Below, piece after piece: positions 63,272 through 64,000 of a DNA stretch of 64,000 bases. The translations under genes were made by a program, and so were the position numbers. Numbering within the stretch: position 1 is the first letter of the stretch; every line of letters starts with the position of its first letter. The notes below the pieces were generated by a model. That model did not search any database. It saw only the letters and a program-made list of their open reading frames with translations, and was not told where the DNA came from. This stretch comes from Phaeobacter sp. B1627. GTDB lineage: Bacteria > Pseudomonadota > Alphaproteobacteria > Rhodobacterales > Rhodobacteraceae. The DNA is taken from contig NZ_VCNK01000004.1 in NCBI RefSeq assembly GCF_006265095.1, positions 248,001 to 312,000 on the forward strand. The letters run 5' to 3'.

Positions 63272-63763
63272 CCCTCTGATTGCCACCGGACGATGAAGCA
63301 CCCGGTCTCTGACGAGGTCGGGTGTCATTCGCCCACGCAGGCACGTGACGGCTGCAGCCATGTGACAGACACAGTGCCGGAAATATGAACCGCGCAGACA
63401 GCCAGGACTGACCCTCGGCGTTTCAAAGCCACTGCTGCATCGGACCCGTCACCCGAAATGAGGAGGGAAGTGGGGAAGGGTGAAATGTTCCTATGGCAAT
63501 CGGGTCCGGGGTGGTAAACTGGTCCCCTCGGCATGCGGGCCAGATTGATCCCGGATCAAAGCCCCTGTTTGATTCTGTTCGGAACTGTTCGGATCTGCGC
63601 GATAACGGTCGCAATGCGCCGTCCCCGATGCCGCAGACCTCCGATCACGATGTCGGGAGGCACGCGCCAAAACTGTTGCGGTCAACTGCCCAGGGCAAAC
63701 ATATCGGAACGGCGACACTGTGAGTCTTATAACACTGTGAGTCTTGTATAAGTGGATAGGGGA
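63272..63763. other. Gap between ccr and the LuxR-type gene
   Basis: This 492-bp stretch has no supported gene; the open frames over it are Arg/Pro/Ser-rich without ribosome binding sites. An imperfect hairpin (CACCCGG and TCGGGTG) lies 30-60 bp after the ccr stop. CTGTTCGGA is duplicated near 63578, and a 17-bp duplication lies just before the LuxR-type gene. Confidence 0.45.
63715..63745. repeat. 17-bp direct repeat upstream of the LuxR-type gene
   Basis: ACACTGTGAGTCTT occurs at 63715-63728 and again at 63732-63745, offset 17 bp, immediately before an AT-rich TGTATAA that could be a -10 element. It may be a duplicated regulatory site or another tandem duplication. Confidence 0.55.
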
Positions 63764-64000
63764 ATGGTGCGACGTCACAATCTGAATGCGATCCTCGAGA
63801 TGATCGAGAGTGCGGCCAGCCTCGAAGAAGTCGGCGCGGTGCTGGCGCGGTTTCGGGACCTTGTCGAGGTCGATCATGTGTTCTACCGCCGGATTGACCG
63901 GTCCGAAAGCCTCAGTGCCTGCTCGACATTGCCGACCGCGTGGCGCGAGCGATACGCCGCGATGCATTATGAACGTGTCGATCCCGTGGTTGTTGGTTGC
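63764..64000 (+). CDS. LuxR family autoinducer-binding regulator, 5' part (truncated by window)
   Basis: The first 79 codons of a LuxR-type protein; the frame is open at the right edge. The N-terminal autoinducer-binding domain is visible: LEMIESAASLEEVGAVLARF, DHVFYRRID, and WRERYAAMHYERVDPVV, which contains the conserved WxxxYxxxxYxxxDPV pattern that contacts acyl-homoserine lactones. The DNA-binding domain would lie beyond the window. GGATAGGGGA precedes ATG 63764; GTG 63767 is an alternative. No luxI is visible here. Confidence 0.75.
   Translation, partial: MVRRHNLNAILEMIESAASLEEVGAVLARFRDLVEVDHVFYRRIDRSESLSACSTLPTAWRERYAAMHYERVDPVVVGC

Overview
The window is chromosomal DNA of a GC-rich alphaproteobacterium, most likely Rhodobacteraceae (Roseobacter group). 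The evidence is gene content and order: mdh, sucC, sucD, odhA, odhB and lpd next to an mcl2-like malyl-CoA thioesterase and mesaconyl-CoA hydratase; crotonyl-CoA carboxylase/reductase beside ethylmalonyl-CoA mutase; a 44-residue aa3 oxidase subunit IV; an HvrA-type H-NS protein; and an autoinducer-binding LuxR protein. Almost every gene is ordinary core metabolism. I see no insertion sequence, prophage, CRISPR array, rRNA or tRNA.

Layout. 1-2.2 kb: tail of a metallo-beta-lactamase protein, a DUF6173-like protein, the oxidase subunit and a lipoprotein. 2.2-7 kb: AzlCD exporter, then fdhD, mobA, mobB and moeA (molybdenum cofactor). 7-11.9 kb: a membrane protein, greA, a SoxR/glyoxalase pair and ETF-ubiquinone oxidoreductase. 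12-18.6 kb: a TPR protein with ispE, polyprenyl diphosphate synthase, an N6-adenine methyltransferase, and a LysR regulator. 18.7-22.2 kb: phaB and phaA, then an EAL protein. 22.2-32.9 kb: TlpA-like thioredoxin, argH, two tiny lipoproteins, lysA, a TIGR02302 protein, ftsE, ftsX, plsC and a flavoprotein. 33-44.5 kb: the 2-oxoglutarate dehydrogenase / succinyl-CoA synthetase operon and mdh. 45-54.1 kb: mcl2, nnrU, DUF1737, mch, then the sdh operon, which carries two sulfotransferase-like genes between sdhA and sdhB. 54.4-64 kb: ornithine decarboxylase, a DUF1989 protein, deoD, an H-NS protein, ecm, a PlsB-like acyltransferase, ccr and the start of a LuxR regulator.

How it fits together. PhaA and PhaB make and reduce acetoacetyl-CoA. 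Ccr, Ecm, Mch and Mcl2 belong to the ethylmalonyl-CoA pathway, which delivers malate, glyoxylate and propionyl-CoA into the TCA cycle. Most of the TCA half-cycle from 2-oxoglutarate to oxaloacetate is also here (odhAB-lpd, sucCD, sdhCDAB, mdh).

Main points for follow-up. (1) Paired TGTGATCACA palindromes 21 bp apart, 112 and 114 bp upstream of sucC and sdhC respectively, point to a shared, cooperatively binding TCA-cycle regulator. (2) Two overlapping sulfotransferase-like genes sit inside the sdh operon. (3) Short decaying tandem duplications recur at gene 3' ends, several of them copying the stop codon. (4) A small ORF with an excellent ribosome binding site encodes six glycine-containing pentapeptide repeats.
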